A program made the translations under genes and the position numbers. The notes beneath the pieces are model-generated. The model ran no database searches. It worked only from the letters and a program-made list of their open reading frames with translations, and was not told where the DNA came from. Shown one piece after another: positions 1 through 7,697 of a stretch of 10,007 nt of DNA. The stretch lies in NCBI RefSeq assembly GCF_002414845.1, contig NZ_DIAX01000021.1, forward strand, positions 5,189 to 15,195. Direction: 5' to 3'. This stretch comes from Gordonia sp. UBA5067. Its GTDB lineage: Bacteria > Actinomycetota > Actinomycetes > Mycobacteriales > Mycobacteriaceae. How positions within the stretch are numbered: position 1 is the first letter of the stretch; the number at the start of each line of letters is the position of its first letter.

Positions 1-618
1 CTGCCCGAGGCGCAGCGCGACCGCTTCCTGTTCAAGGTGTTGGTCGACTACCCGTCGGTCGAGGAGGAACGCGAAATCGTCTATCGGATGGGCAACGTTC
101 CCCCCACGGCCACACAGGTACTCGACGCTGAGACGATGATTCGCCTGCAGGACGCATCGGCCAACGTCTTCGTCCACCACGCCCTGGTGGACTACGTGGT
201 GCGCCTGATCAACGCGACCCGTCGACCGGCCGACCTCGGCATGACCGAAGTCGCCTCCTGGCTGGCCTACGGCGCATCCCCCCGCGCGACCCTGGGAATT
301 ATCGCCGCGGCTCGCGCATTGGCGCTGGTCCGGGGCCGTGACTACGTCGTGCCGAACGACATCGTGGAGATCGCCCCCGACGTTCTGCGCCACCGCTTGG
401 TGCTGACCTACGATGCGCTGGCCGACTCCGTCGATGCTGATGACGTGATTGTCCGCGTCCTGCAGACGGTGGGCCTGCCGCAAGTCGTGGCGGCTCCGGT
501 CAACGCCAACGGTGGCAATGCGGCGGCAGCGCCGGGCCAGATACCGGCGATCCCGAACCCGGCGCCGGTCGGCCCAGTCCCGACGCCGCCGAGCAACATC
601 CGGCATGCCGGGCAGTAG
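1..618 (+). CDS. moxR: MoxR-family AAA+ ATPase, 3' part (5' end outside window)
   Basis: The reading frame is open from base 1 and ends at TAG 616-618, giving 205 visible residues. The visible part starts at the family motif [13 protein letters not shown] (residues 1-13), which lies just after the sensor-1 region. The helical lid domain follows, with the conserved GASPRA (residues 91-96) and the [13 protein letters not shown] segment. Walker A and Walker B must lie upstream of the window. MoxR ATPases are chaperone-like proteins that usually act with VWA-domain partners, and the next two genes encode such partners. The last 40 or so residues are rich in Pro, Ala and Asn, which looks like a disordered tail outside the AAA+ fold. 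The stop lies 14 bases inside the next gene, so translation is probably coupled. The family call is firm; the client or pathway is unknown. It corresponds to Rv1479 (moxR1) by sequence and position. Confidence 0.95.
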   Translation: MPEAQRDRFLFKVLVDYPSVEEEREIVYRMGNVPPTATQVLDAETMIRLQDASANVFVHHALVDYVVRLINATRRPADLGMTEVASWLAYGASPRATLGIIAAARALALVRGRDYVVPNDIVEIAPDVLRHRLVLTYDALADSVDADDVIVRVLQTVGLPQVVAAPVNANGGNAAAAPGQIPAIPNPAPVGPVPTPPSNIRHAGQ

Positions 619-1546
619 CAGCGGTCTGCCGTCCTTTGCGGACGGTCTGCTGACCGACCCGGCGCTAACGGCCGCATTGCGCACCCTCGAGCTAACCGTT
701 CGGCGCAAGCTGGACGGAGTGCTGCAAGGCGAGCACCTCGGGCTCATTCCCGGGCCCGGGTCGGAGCCGGGGGAGGCGCGGGCCTATCAGCCCGGCGACG
801 ACATCCGCCGGATGGAGTGGGCGGTCACCGCCCGAACGACGGTGCCCCACGTGCGCCAGATGGTCGCCGACCGTGAGTTGGAGACATGGCTGGTCGTCGA
901 CGTTTCGGGCAGTCTGGACTTCGGCACCGTCGGTCGCACCAAGCGCGATCTGGCGGTGGCGGCGGCCGCGGTCATCGTGCACCTGACGGCTGGCGGTGGC
1001 AATCGGATCGGCGCGATCATCGTCACCGGCGACGAGATCGTGCGCGTCCCCGCGCGCGGCGGCCGGGCCCACGCGCAGAACCTCTTGAAGAAGGTCGCCA
1101 CGACGCATCGCAGTTCGCCGACGGTGCGTGGTGACTTGCGCGACGGTATCGAGGCCCTGCGTCGACCGGAGCGCAGACGGGGGATGGCAGTGGTGATCAG
1201 TGACTTTCTCGGACCGATCGATTGGGATCGTCCGTTGCGCGCCGTGGGCGGTCACCACGAGTTGCTGGCTATCGAGGTCCTCGATCCGCGTGACCTGGAA
1301 TTGCCCGTGATCGGCGATGTCCGGCTCGCCGATGCTGAATCGGGAGAGATCCACGATGTGGTCATCACCGAGCAGGTGCGCGATGACTTCGCGGCCGCGG
1401 CCAAGGCCCACCAGGACAAGGTGCACCGGACGATTCGCGCCTGCGGCGGACCGGTGATGACCCTGCGCACCGACCATGATTGGATCGCCGACACCGTGCG
1501 CTTCATCGGTGGGCGCCGCCGCGGACTTGCGGCCGGGGTGGGCTGA
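605..1546 (+). CDS. DUF58 domain protein with VWA-like motif
   Basis: A 313-residue protein starting at ATG 605, inside the 3' end of moxR (14-base overlap). The frame is open further upstream, but that part is only the +2 shadow of moxR, and the product from 605 matches the roughly 315 residues usual for Rv1480-like proteins. The DUF58 signature is plain: RAYQPGDDIRRMEW at residues 59-72 followed by TAR at 76-78. Next comes a VWA-like strand and metal-site motif, DVSGSLDFG, at 99-107, and a second acidic strand end, VVISDF, near 196-201. No signal peptide or membrane segment is seen, so it is probably cytoplasmic. No strong Shine-Dalgarno precedes the start, which fits coupling to moxR. DUF58 proteins typically sit between MoxR and VWA membrane proteins and are thought to be adaptors or clients of the ATPase. 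The biochemical role is not known. Confidence 0.93.
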   Translation: MPGSSSGLPSFADGLLTDPALTAALRTLELTVRRKLDGVLQGEHLGLIPGPGSEPGEARAYQPGDDIRRMEWAVTARTTVPHVRQMVADRELETWLVVDVSGSLDFGTVGRTKRDLAVAAAAVIVHLTAGGGNRIGAIIVTGDEIVRVPARGGRAHAQNLLKKVATTHRSSPTVRGDLRDGIEALRRPERRRGMAVVISDFLGPIDWDRPLRAVGGHHELLAIEVLDPRDLELPVIGDVRLADAESGEIHDVVITEQVRDDFAAAAKAHQDKVHRTIRACGGPVMTLRTDHDWIADTVRFIGGRRRGLAAGVG

Positions 1547-2520
1547 TGCTCGCGAACCCCTGGTGGCTGCTCGGCCTGCTCGTCGTCGCCGCTCTCGTCG
1601 GACTCTACGTCTACATCCAGCGCAAACGGACCTCGCGCGCGATGAAGTTCGCCAACCTGGAGATCTTGAAGACGGTCACGCCGAAGCGGACCGATCGCTT
1701 TCGCCACGTGCCGTTCGCGCTCCTCACGGTGGCGCTGATCCTGCTGACGGTCGCGCTGGCCGGCCCGCAGGCCGACCGCAAGGTGCCGCGCAACAAGGCC
1801 ACGGTCATGCTGGTCATCGACGTTTCTCGATCGATGAACGCGACCGACGTCGCCCCGACCCGCATTAAGGCAGCACAGCAGGCGGCGAAGAAGTTCGCCG
1901 ACGACCTGACCGACGGCATCAACCTGGGGTTGATCTCCTTCGCCGGGACACCGACGACGCTGGTGAGCCCGACGCCCGACCACAACGCGACCAAGGCGGC
2001 CGTCGACAAGCTCCAACTCGACGACAAGACGGCGACCGGCGAGGGCATCTTCGCCGCGCTCGATCAGATCCGCACGCTGAACTCGCTCCTCGGCGGCGAC
2101 AAGGAGGCGCCGCCCGCGCACATCGTCCTCCTGTCTGACGGCAAGCAGACGGTGCCGGAGAGCCCCGATGCGCCGCGCGGTGGGTTCACCGCGGCGCGCA
2201 AGGCGCGGGAGCGCCATGTCCCGATCTCGACGATCTCCTTCGGAACCAAAACCGGCGTCGTGGAGATCGAGGGTGAACGCATCCCGGTTCCGGTCGATGA
2301 CGCGACGCTGAAGAAGATCGCCCAGCTGGGTGCGCCGGGCGGCCGATTCTTCACCGCCTCGAGCCTCGAGGAGCTCAACGCCGTCTACGGTTCACTGCAA
2401 GAGCAGATCGGCTATGAGACGACGCGAGGCGACAACTCCCACCCGTGGATCCTCGCGGGCACAGTCCTCGTCCTGCTCGGCGCGGCCGGCGCGCTGGTGC
2501 TCAACCAGCGCCTGCCGTGA
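1546..2520 (+). CDS. Membrane-anchored VWA-domain (BatA/Rv1481-like) protein
   Basis: A 324-residue protein whose ATG overlaps the previous TGA (TGATG at 1544-1548), so translation is very likely coupled. It starts with a hydrophobic segment near residues 5-23 (NPWWLLGLLVV...), followed by a basic stretch (QRKR). A second hydrophobic segment lies at about 56-73 and a last one at about 300-319 near the C-terminus. The VWA domain between them has a complete MIDAS: DVSRS at 92-96 (D92, S94, S96), a Thr in the KTATGEG loop near 161-167, and LLSDG at 196-200 (D198). This is the layout of BatA-type proteins: two N-terminal helices, a VWA domain, and a C-terminal helix. It probably forms a metal-dependent protein-interaction platform at the membrane that works with the MoxR ATPase and DUF58 protein encoded upstream. 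It corresponds to Rv1481. The function of the complex in actinobacteria is not established. Confidence 0.94.
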   Translation: MLANPWWLLGLLVVAALVGLYVYIQRKRTSRAMKFANLEILKTVTPKRTDRFRHVPFALLTVALILLTVALAGPQADRKVPRNKATVMLVIDVSRSMNATDVAPTRIKAAQQAAKKFADDLTDGINLGLISFAGTPTTLVSPTPDHNATKAAVDKLQLDDKTATGEGIFAALDQIRTLNSLLGGDKEAPPAHIVLLSDGKQTVPESPDAPRGGFTAARKARERHVPISTISFGTKTGVVEIEGERIPVPVDDATLKKIAQLGAPGGRFFTASSLEELNAVYGSLQEQIGYETTRGDNSHPWILAGTVLVLLGAAGALVLNQRLP

Positions 2521-3303
<783 letters not shown>

Positions 3304-3340
3304 GGCCCGCGTACCGACCACCAGCCATCCACCAGAACTC

Positions 3341-3345
3341 AGGAG
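3341..3345 (+). promoter_or_regulatory. Shine-Dalgarno AGGAG of inhA
   Basis: AGGAG lies 5 bases before ATG 3351 in the 47-base fabG1-inhA gap. It is one of the few clear ribosome-binding sites in the window. It fixes the inhA start and indicates that inhA is initiated independently within the operon. I see no -10-like hexamer close by that would suggest a separate inhA promoter. Confidence 0.8.
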
Positions 3346-3350
3346 TCACC

Positions 3351-4187
3351 ATGGGTATCCTCGACGGCAAGACCATTCTCGTCACCGGCATCATCACCGA
3401 CGCCTCCATCGCCTTCTCGACGGCGAAGGTCGCGCAGGAGCAGGGCGCCAAGGTGATCATCACCGGCATCCCGGAACGACTACGACTTATCGACCGCATC
3501 GCCAAGCGGTTGCCGCAGGAAGTGCCGCCGGCGATTCCACTCGACATCACCGACGAGGAGTCTCTCGGGGCGCTGGCCGACAGGGTGCGCGAGCTGGCAC
3601 CCGAAGGCATCGACGGACTGGTCCACTCAATCGCCTTCGCCCCGCGCACGCTGATGGGCCCGGACGCGCTGCCGTTCCTGGAGGGGCCCGGCCCCGATGT
3701 CGCCAGCTCGTTCCAGATCTCGGCGTGGAGCTACGCCGCGCTGGCCCGCGCCGCGCTGCCCGTCATGAACGAGGGCGGCTCCATCGTCGGCATGGACTTC
3801 GATCCGCGCACCGCCATGCCCGATTACAACTGGATGGGTGTGGCCAAGGCCGCCCTGGAGTCGGTGAACCGCTACGTCGCCCGTGAAGTCGGCTACGCCA
3901 AGCGGATTCGGTCGAACCTGGTGGCTGCCGGTCCGATCAAGACGCTGGCCGCCAAGGCAATCGCCGGAACCGCCACCGATGACGCCCGCAAGCTCAACAT
4001 GCTCAACGACTACTGGAACGGCGCCTCGCCCATCGGCTGGAACGTCGACGATCCGGGTGTCGTCGGCACCAGTGTGTGCGCGGTCCTATCTGATTTCCTG
4101 CCGGGCACGACCGGGTCGATCATCTACGTCGACGGCGGTGCCAGCCACAACACCTGGTTCCCCGAGGAGATGCTCGAGGGCAAGTGA
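3351..4187 (+). CDS. inhA: NADH-dependent enoyl-[acyl-carrier-protein] reductase InhA
   Basis: A 278-residue enoyl-ACP reductase of the FAS-II system, the target of activated isoniazid and ethionamide in mycobacteria. It reduces trans-2-enoyl-AcpM with NADH. The N-terminal GIITDASIAF (residues 13-22) is the InhA cofactor loop. VHSIAF contains Ser93, equivalent to M. tuberculosis Ser94. Phe150, Tyr159 and Lys166 match catalytic Phe149, Tyr158 and Lys165, and Ile20 matches Ile21. So the known resistance positions carry wild-type residues. The C-terminus runs about 10 residues past IIYVDGGA (ending in FPEEMLEGK), making it longer than the 269-residue M. tuberculosis enzyme. The region after the active site (TATDDARKLNMLNDYWNG) differs clearly from M. 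tuberculosis. The stop codon overlaps the GTG of cpfC. Confidence 0.98.
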   Translation: MGILDGKTILVTGIITDASIAFSTAKVAQEQGAKVIITGIPERLRLIDRIAKRLPQEVPPAIPLDITDEESLGALADRVRELAPEGIDGLVHSIAFAPRTLMGPDALPFLEGPGPDVASSFQISAWSYAALARAALPVMNEGGSIVGMDFDPRTAMPDYNWMGVAKAALESVNRYVAREVGYAKRIRSNLVAAGPIKTLAAKAIAGTATDDARKLNMLNDYWNGASPIGWNVDDPGVVGTSVCAVLSDFLPGTTGSIIYVDGGASHNTWFPEEMLEGK

Positions 4188-5248
4188 GCCCACTCGGCAA
4201 CGACTCGCGGTTTACCGCGGTCCTCTTCCTGTCTTTCGGCGGGCCGGAGCGCACCGTGGACGTGCTGCCGTTCCTCGAGAACGTCACACGGGGGCGAGGC
4301 GTGCCGCGCGGCCGGCTCGACGAGGTCGCGGAGCACTATTACCATTTCGGTGGCGCATCGCCGATCAACGGGCTCAACCGCGACATGATCGTGGCGCTGC
4401 GCACGGGCCTGGCCGAACGTGGCCGCGACGATCTGCCGGTGTACTTCGGCAACCGCAACTGGGATCCGTACGTCGAAGACGTGCTGGTGCAGATCTACCG
4501 CGACGGTCACCGGCGGATCCTGGTCTTCGCGACCTCGGCCTGGGGTGGCTACTCCGGCTGCACGCAGTACCACGAGGACATCGCGCGGGCCGTTGCCGAT
4601 CTGGCGCAGCGGGAGCCCGGAAGCGTCGATGATCCGGTCCTGTTGCGCAAGCTTCCGCAGTATTGGGCCGAAGAGGCGTTTCTCGACGCGGAGACTGACG
4701 CGGTGCGTCGTGCCGTGGCGGACCTGCCCGATCCCGACGGGGAGTTCCGGCTCGTCTTCACCGCACACTCCATCCCGACCCGCGCTGACCAGGCGATCGG
4801 TGGCGGGCTCTACTCCCGGCAGGTCGCGCAGGCATCGGCAGCGGTTGCGCGGCGGTTGACGCGCGCCGGGGCCGAAGCCGGAACGGATTACGACCAGGTT
4901 TGGCAGTCGCGCTCGGGGCCGCCCGAGGTGGCCTGGCTGGAGCCCGATATCGCCGACCATCTGAGAGTTCTCGCCGAGTCGGGGGTCGAACAAGTCGTCG
5001 TCGCGCCGATCGGGTTCGTCTCCGATCACCTCGAGGTCGTCTGGGACCTTGACAACGAGCTGGCGGATCTCGCCACCGATCTGGGACTGGCCTATGTCCG
5101 GGCCGACACGGTTGGCACCGATCCCCGGTTCACCGATCTCGTCGCAGCCATCGTCGACCGGTATGCCGACGGCTACGGCGACCTCGATGCGCCCGGTTGC
5201 GGGGACAACGGCGCCGGCTGCCGATCAGGGTGTTGCGGGCCCTCCTGA
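4184..5248 (+). CDS. cpfC: Coproporphyrin III ferrochelatase CpfC (formerly HemH/HemZ)
   Basis: A 354-residue ferrochelatase that inserts ferrous iron into coproporphyrin III, the penultimate step of the coproporphyrin-dependent haem route used by actinobacteria. It starts at GTG 4184, which overlaps the inhA stop (GTGA), so translation is coupled; a GAGGG lies a few bases upstream inside inhA. Family motifs: LFLSFGGPE near residues 14-22, HYYHFGGASPINGLN at 51-65, SAWGGYSGCTQY at 118-129, the catalytic FTAHSIP with His195, and the metal-site segment FVSDHLEVVWDLD with Glu284. The C-terminus ends in a cysteine cluster (Cys339, 346, 350, 351), matching the known C-terminal [2Fe-2S] site of mycobacterial ferrochelatase. 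Which Cys supplies each ligand cannot be settled here. Mycobacteria have the same inhA-ferrochelatase order. Confidence 0.96.
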   Translation: MSPLGNDSRFTAVLFLSFGGPERTVDVLPFLENVTRGRGVPRGRLDEVAEHYYHFGGASPINGLNRDMIVALRTGLAERGRDDLPVYFGNRNWDPYVEDVLVQIYRDGHRRILVFATSAWGGYSGCTQYHEDIARAVADLAQREPGSVDDPVLLRKLPQYWAEEAFLDAETDAVRRAVADLPDPDGEFRLVFTAHSIPTRADQAIGGGLYSRQVAQASAAVARRLTRAGAEAGTDYDQVWQSRSGPPEVAWLEPDIADHLRVLAESGVEQVVVAPIGFVSDHLEVVWDLDNELADLATDLGLAYVRADTVGTDPRFTDLVAAIVDRYADGYGDLDAPGCGDNGAGCRSGCCGPS

Positions 5249-5256
5249 AGGGGGCC
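5238..5256. terminator. Candidate bidirectional stem-loop between convergent cpfC and the Rv1486c-like gene
   Basis: GGCCCTC and GGGGGCC can pair as a 7-bp stem (one G-U pair) around a 5-base loop that contains the cpfC TGA. It sits at the 15-base junction of two convergent genes, where a shared terminator would be expected. There is no T tract on either side, so a canonical intrinsic terminator is not shown. In such GC-rich DNA a stem of this size can also occur by chance. Confidence 0.35.
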
Positions 5257-5263
5257 GAAGGCC

Positions 5264-6049
5264 TCATACCGCGTGGCGCGTGTATTCGTCGATCACCCGA
5301 TTGACCGACGCGGCCAGGGCGGCCCGTGCGGCGGCAGCCACTTCGGCGAGGCGCCGGTCGGGTTCCTGTGAGTGGGCGCCCGCCAGACCGAAGCTTGCCC
5401 GCCGAGCCGTGGCCAGCGCACCAGTCGCGAGAACTTGGGCGGCCAGCGAGGCGACTTCGGCGGCCCGTGCATGGGCACCGGGGGGCAGTACCGGCAGGAA
5501 GCGCGACACCTGGGCGGCCAGTTCGGCGCGCAGGGTCGCCGCGTCCCCGTCGGAAGCGCCGGGCAAGCCGGTGAGAACCGCGGTGGCTCCGCCGATTGCG
5601 TCGAGCAGCGACAGCCGCGCCTCACCCAGACCCATCTCCGCCGGAGGCGGAACAGGACCACCGGGCCGGTGCGCGATCCATCCGGTTGCGCGATCGGGAT
5701 CGCGCTGCGGAATGACCAGTAGGGGGGCGGCGCCGGTGTCGACGACCAGCGCTTCGCCGACTACACCGGCGGCGTGCGCGGCCGGGCCCGGTGGTAGGCC
5801 ATCTGGCGCTCCGGGGGCCGGTAGGCGAACCGACCACGACCGCGCCGATCGGGCAAGCTCGAGCCAGCCGGTACGTGCGCCACTCTCGGCGTCGACGATC
5901 ACGGCCGGCATCCCGAACGCCGCCAACTCGTCGAGAAGGTCGTCGCCGGCGCACCGGCGCGCACCGAAGGCGGCGGCCCAGGGGGCGAGGGTGGTCAGCA
6001 GATAGACGGACTCAGCTGGCGGGCTGTTCGGATGGGGAATCGCGGCCAT
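5264..6049 (-). CDS. Conserved hypothetical protein (Rv1486c-like)
   Basis: A 261-residue protein on the minus strand, ending 15 bases from the convergent cpfC stop. I chose the ATG at 6049 (MAAIPHPNSPPAESVYLL...). The frame stays open to 6163, but the extra 38 residues are basic and low-complexity and would run into the divergent neighbour's promoter and start. The protein is rich in Ala, Pro, Gly and Leu. The N-terminal half has alternating hydrophobic segments (AESVYLLTTLAPWAAAF, MPAVIVDAESG, EALVVDTGAAPLLVIPQRD). The C-terminal third is Ala-rich and probably helical. No signal peptide, membrane helix, metal-binding motif or known catalytic motif is evident. I recognise it by position (next to ferrochelatase, opposite strand), as with Rv1486c. 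The function is unknown, and its place next to cpfC does not prove a haem role. Confidence 0.85.
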   Translation of the reverse strand: MAAIPHPNSPPAESVYLLTTLAPWAAAFGARRCAGDDLLDELAAFGMPAVIVDAESGARTGWLELARSARSWSVRLPAPGAPDGLPPGPAAHAAGVVGEALVVDTGAAPLLVIPQRDPDRATGWIAHRPGGPVPPPAEMGLGEARLSLLDAIGGATAVLTGLPGASDGDAATLRAELAAQVSRFLPVLPPGAHARAAEVASLAAQVLATGALATARRASFGLAGAHSQEPDRRLAEVAAAARAALAASVNRVIDEYTRHAV

Positions 6050-6059
6050 GACGCGAACC

Positions 6060-6065
6060 AGCCTA
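6060..6065 (-). promoter_or_regulatory. Putative -10 element (TAGGCT) for the Rv1486c-like gene
   Basis: On the minus strand TAGGCT lies 10 bases before the ATG at 6049, in the 88-base divergent gap 6050-6137. Initiation 6-8 bases downstream would leave a leader of only a few bases. No Shine-Dalgarno is seen between the hexamer and the ATG. No clear -35 is visible. Confidence 0.4.
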
Positions 6066-6120
6066 GTCGCCAACCGATGCTGCCTGCGCGTCGCTCGCCA
6101 TGGTCCGAGGGCGACTGATC

Positions 6121-6126
6121 TACGCT
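6121..6126 (+). promoter_or_regulatory. Putative -10 element (TACGCT) for the DUF3097 gene
   Basis: TACGCT lies 8 bases before GTG 6135 and 11 bases before ATG 6138. Transcription would start close to these codons, so the mRNA is probably leaderless or nearly so. If it is leaderless from the G of GTG 6135, that codon rather than ATG 6138 would be the true start, adding one residue. No -35 is evident. Confidence 0.5.
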
Positions 6127-6137
6127 GGGCGATCGTG

Positions 6138-6959
6138 ATGGACGACCCGTACGGCCGCGACATTCTGGCCGCGCCCCGCCGCGAAGGCCCGCAGGTGCCG
6201 GTGATCCCGGCGGAGAAGGGACTGGTCGTCGAAGACGTGGCCAGTGGCTACTGCGGCGCGGTGGTGGGCTTCGAAAAGTCCTACGACGGGTTGTTCGTCC
6301 GCCTCGAGGATCGCCGCGGCGGGACTCGGGTCTTCGCCATGAGGCCGTCGGCCTTTCTGATCGACGGGAAGCCGGTGACTCTGGCGCGGCCCACGACGAC
6401 CGTCGCTTCCGGGGCGGCGCGCACGGCCTCCGGGTCGCGCAAGGCGGCGCAATCTCGGGCCCGGGTGGCGCGTGCCAGCCGGCTCTTCGTCGAAGGGGTG
6501 CACGACGCGACGCTGGTCGAGCGCGTCTGGGGTGACGATCTGCGCGCCGAGGGGATCGTCGTGGAGAGTCTGGACGGCCTGGACAATCTCGCCGATGCGC
6601 TCGCCGAGTTCGAACCGGGCCCGCGCCGGCGGGCCGGGGTCCTGGTGGACCACCTCGTGGCGGGGTCGAAAGAGCATCGATTGACAGGTTCGGTCGGACC
6701 GCATGTGCTCGTCTGTGGTCATCCTTACATTGACGTGTGGGAGGCGGTGAAGCCGGCTTCGGTGAAGATCCGTGCGTGGCCCGTCGTTCCGCGCGGTACC
6801 GACTGGAAGACCGGCGTGTGCACCGCACTGGGCTGGGGTGCACCGCGGGACGGCTGGCGCCGGGTCCTTTCCGGGGTGAGCGACTACCGCGACATCGAGG
6901 TGCCGCTGCTGCGTGCGGTGGAGGAACTCATCGACTTCGTCACCGCCGAAGCGGGCTAA
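6138..6959 (+). CDS. DUF3097 family protein with a probable TOPRIM-like domain
   Basis: A 273-residue cytoplasmic protein from ATG 6138; GTG 6135 is an equally possible start. An in-frame ATG at 6048 exists, but it would overlap the divergent gene and prepend an unrelated basic stretch. MDDPYGRDIL is the usual beginning of this actinobacterial family. Residues about 27-82 look like a small beta-rich domain (GLVVEDVASGYCGAVVGF...VFAMRPSAFLIDG). A low-complexity Ala/Arg/Ser linker follows (about 88-114). Then RLFVEGVHDA (115-124) and GVLVDHLVAGSKE (167-179) resemble the two acidic motifs of TOPRIM domains as in RNase M5 or DnaG (Glu119, Asp123, Asp171). The C-terminal part has a conserved-looking HVLVCGHPYIDVW and PRGTDWKTGVC. 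The family name is fairly secure; the TOPRIM reading is my inference, and the function is unknown. Its TAA overlaps the stop of the opposing gene. Confidence 0.88.
   Translation: MDDPYGRDILAAPRREGPQVPVIPAEKGLVVEDVASGYCGAVVGFEKSYDGLFVRLEDRRGGTRVFAMRPSAFLIDGKPVTLARPTTTVASGAARTASGSRKAAQSRARVARASRLFVEGVHDATLVERVWGDDLRAEGIVVESLDGLDNLADALAEFEPGPRRRAGVLVDHLVAGSKEHRLTGSVGPHVLVCGHPYIDVWEAVKPASVKIRAWPVVPRGTDWKTGVCTALGWGAPRDGWRRVLSGVSDYRDIEVPLLRAVEELIDFVTAEAG
6956..6959. other. Tail-to-tail stop codon overlap (CTAA)
   Basis: The plus-strand TAA of the DUF3097 gene (6957-6959) and the minus-strand TAG of the VTT gene (6958-6956) share three bases. No untranslated space for an intrinsic terminator exists between the genes, so each transcript must end inside the other's coding region or rely on Rho. 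Confidence 0.9.
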
Positions 6960-7690
6960 GTCAGCGGGGGAGCGGGGGACGACCCGCCCGGCGCGTCAAC
7001 GGGCAGTTTGGCGTCGAAGACGAGGCCGACGATGCCCAGCGCGAAGAAGAAGACGGTGCTGCCGATCAGCCACGGATTTGGTCCGCTGGTCACCGAGTGA
7101 CCGAGGAGGACGACGGCCGCGGTCCCCGGGAAGACACCGATGACGCTGGCGACGAGGTAGGGGAACAGCCGCACCGACGACAACGCCGAGCAGTAGTTGG
7201 CGAGCGCGAACGGGCAGGCCGCGATCAGCCGCAGCGACCCGACCGCCAGCCAGCCCCGACGCTCGAGGCGGGCGTCGATCGCCCGCACCACCGGCTGCTT
7301 GAGGTAGGGCTGCACCTTCTCGCGGCCGATCAGCCGGATGGCGATGAATGAGGCCGTCGCCGCAAACATGGTCGCCGACATCGCGCCGGCGAGACCGAGG
7401 GTTGCGGGGAACAAGATCCCCGACGAGAAGGTGAAGGCAGATCGGGGAATCGGGAAGATCGTAATCAGTGCGTAGCAGGTGAAGAAGATGACTGGGAACG
7501 TTGGTCCAAGCCCGGCCCGCCACGACTCGATTGCGTCGACGATCCCGCGCGTCGGGACCACATACGAGGTGCCCATGATGACGGCGATGACGACTCCGAC
7601 GGCGATAAGCCGACGGATCACCGTCCCCCGGAGGTCGGCCGCGGCGAGTTCGGCCCCGGTGTGCGGGTGATGTGTCGGGCCGTCGTTCAC
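6956..7690 (-). CDS. VTT/TVP38-TMEM64 (DedA-superfamily) membrane protein
   Basis: A 244-residue integral membrane protein on the minus strand, starting at GTG 7690 (no better ATG is near) and ending at TAG 6958-6956. After a polar 20-residue N-terminus come hydrophobic segments at about 27-46, 62-80, 86-118, 147-168, 172-200 and 206-226. The VTT (SNARE-associated) core is visible: FPIPRSAFTFSSGILFP (79-95), then SLRLIAACPFALANYCSAL (152-170) and VFPGTAAVVLLG (186-197), which give the paired re-entrant/helix arrangement with an Arg and Pro in each half. In related proteins this fold acts in lipid scrambling or transport; the substrate here is not known. It corresponds to Rv1491c by position just before divergent mutA. 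Its 3' end overlaps the DUF3097 gene by 4 bases (CTAA, 6956-6959). Confidence 0.93.
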   Translation of the reverse strand: MNDGPTHHPHTGAELAAADLRGTVIRRLIAVGVVIAVIMGTSYVVPTRGIVDAIESWRAGLGPTFPVIFFTCYALITIFPIPRSAFTFSSGILFPATLGLAGAMSATMFAATASFIAIRLIGREKVQPYLKQPVVRAIDARLERRGWLAVGSLRLIAACPFALANYCSALSSVRLFPYLVASVIGVFPGTAAVVLLGHSVTSGPNPWLIGSTVFFFALGIVGLVFDAKLPVDAPGGSSPAPPLT

Positions 7691-7697
7691 AGCCGCG

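Noticed and set aside
449..604. Upstream in-frame extension of the DUF58 gene
   Set aside because: The extra 52 residues are an Arg-rich reading of moxR in the wrong frame. The product from ATG 605 matches the family length.
1252..2217. Long minus-strand open frame (321 codons) antisense to the DUF58 and VWA genes
   Set aside because: It lies wholly opposite two well-supported genes, its product is Arg-rich low-complexity sequence with no recognisable motif, and such shadows are common in high-GC DNA.
6048..6137. ATG 6048 as the DUF3097 start, overlapping the divergent gene's ATG in CATG
   Set aside because: It would put the two divergent starts on the same bases with no promoter space and add a basic non-family N-terminus. 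A -10 hexamer sits directly before GTG 6135/ATG 6138.
6425..6470. Ala/Arg/Ser-rich linker in the DUF3097 protein as a frameshift or foreign insertion
   Set aside because: The frame continues cleanly into well-formed motifs on both sides, and basic low-complexity linkers are common in actinobacterial proteins.
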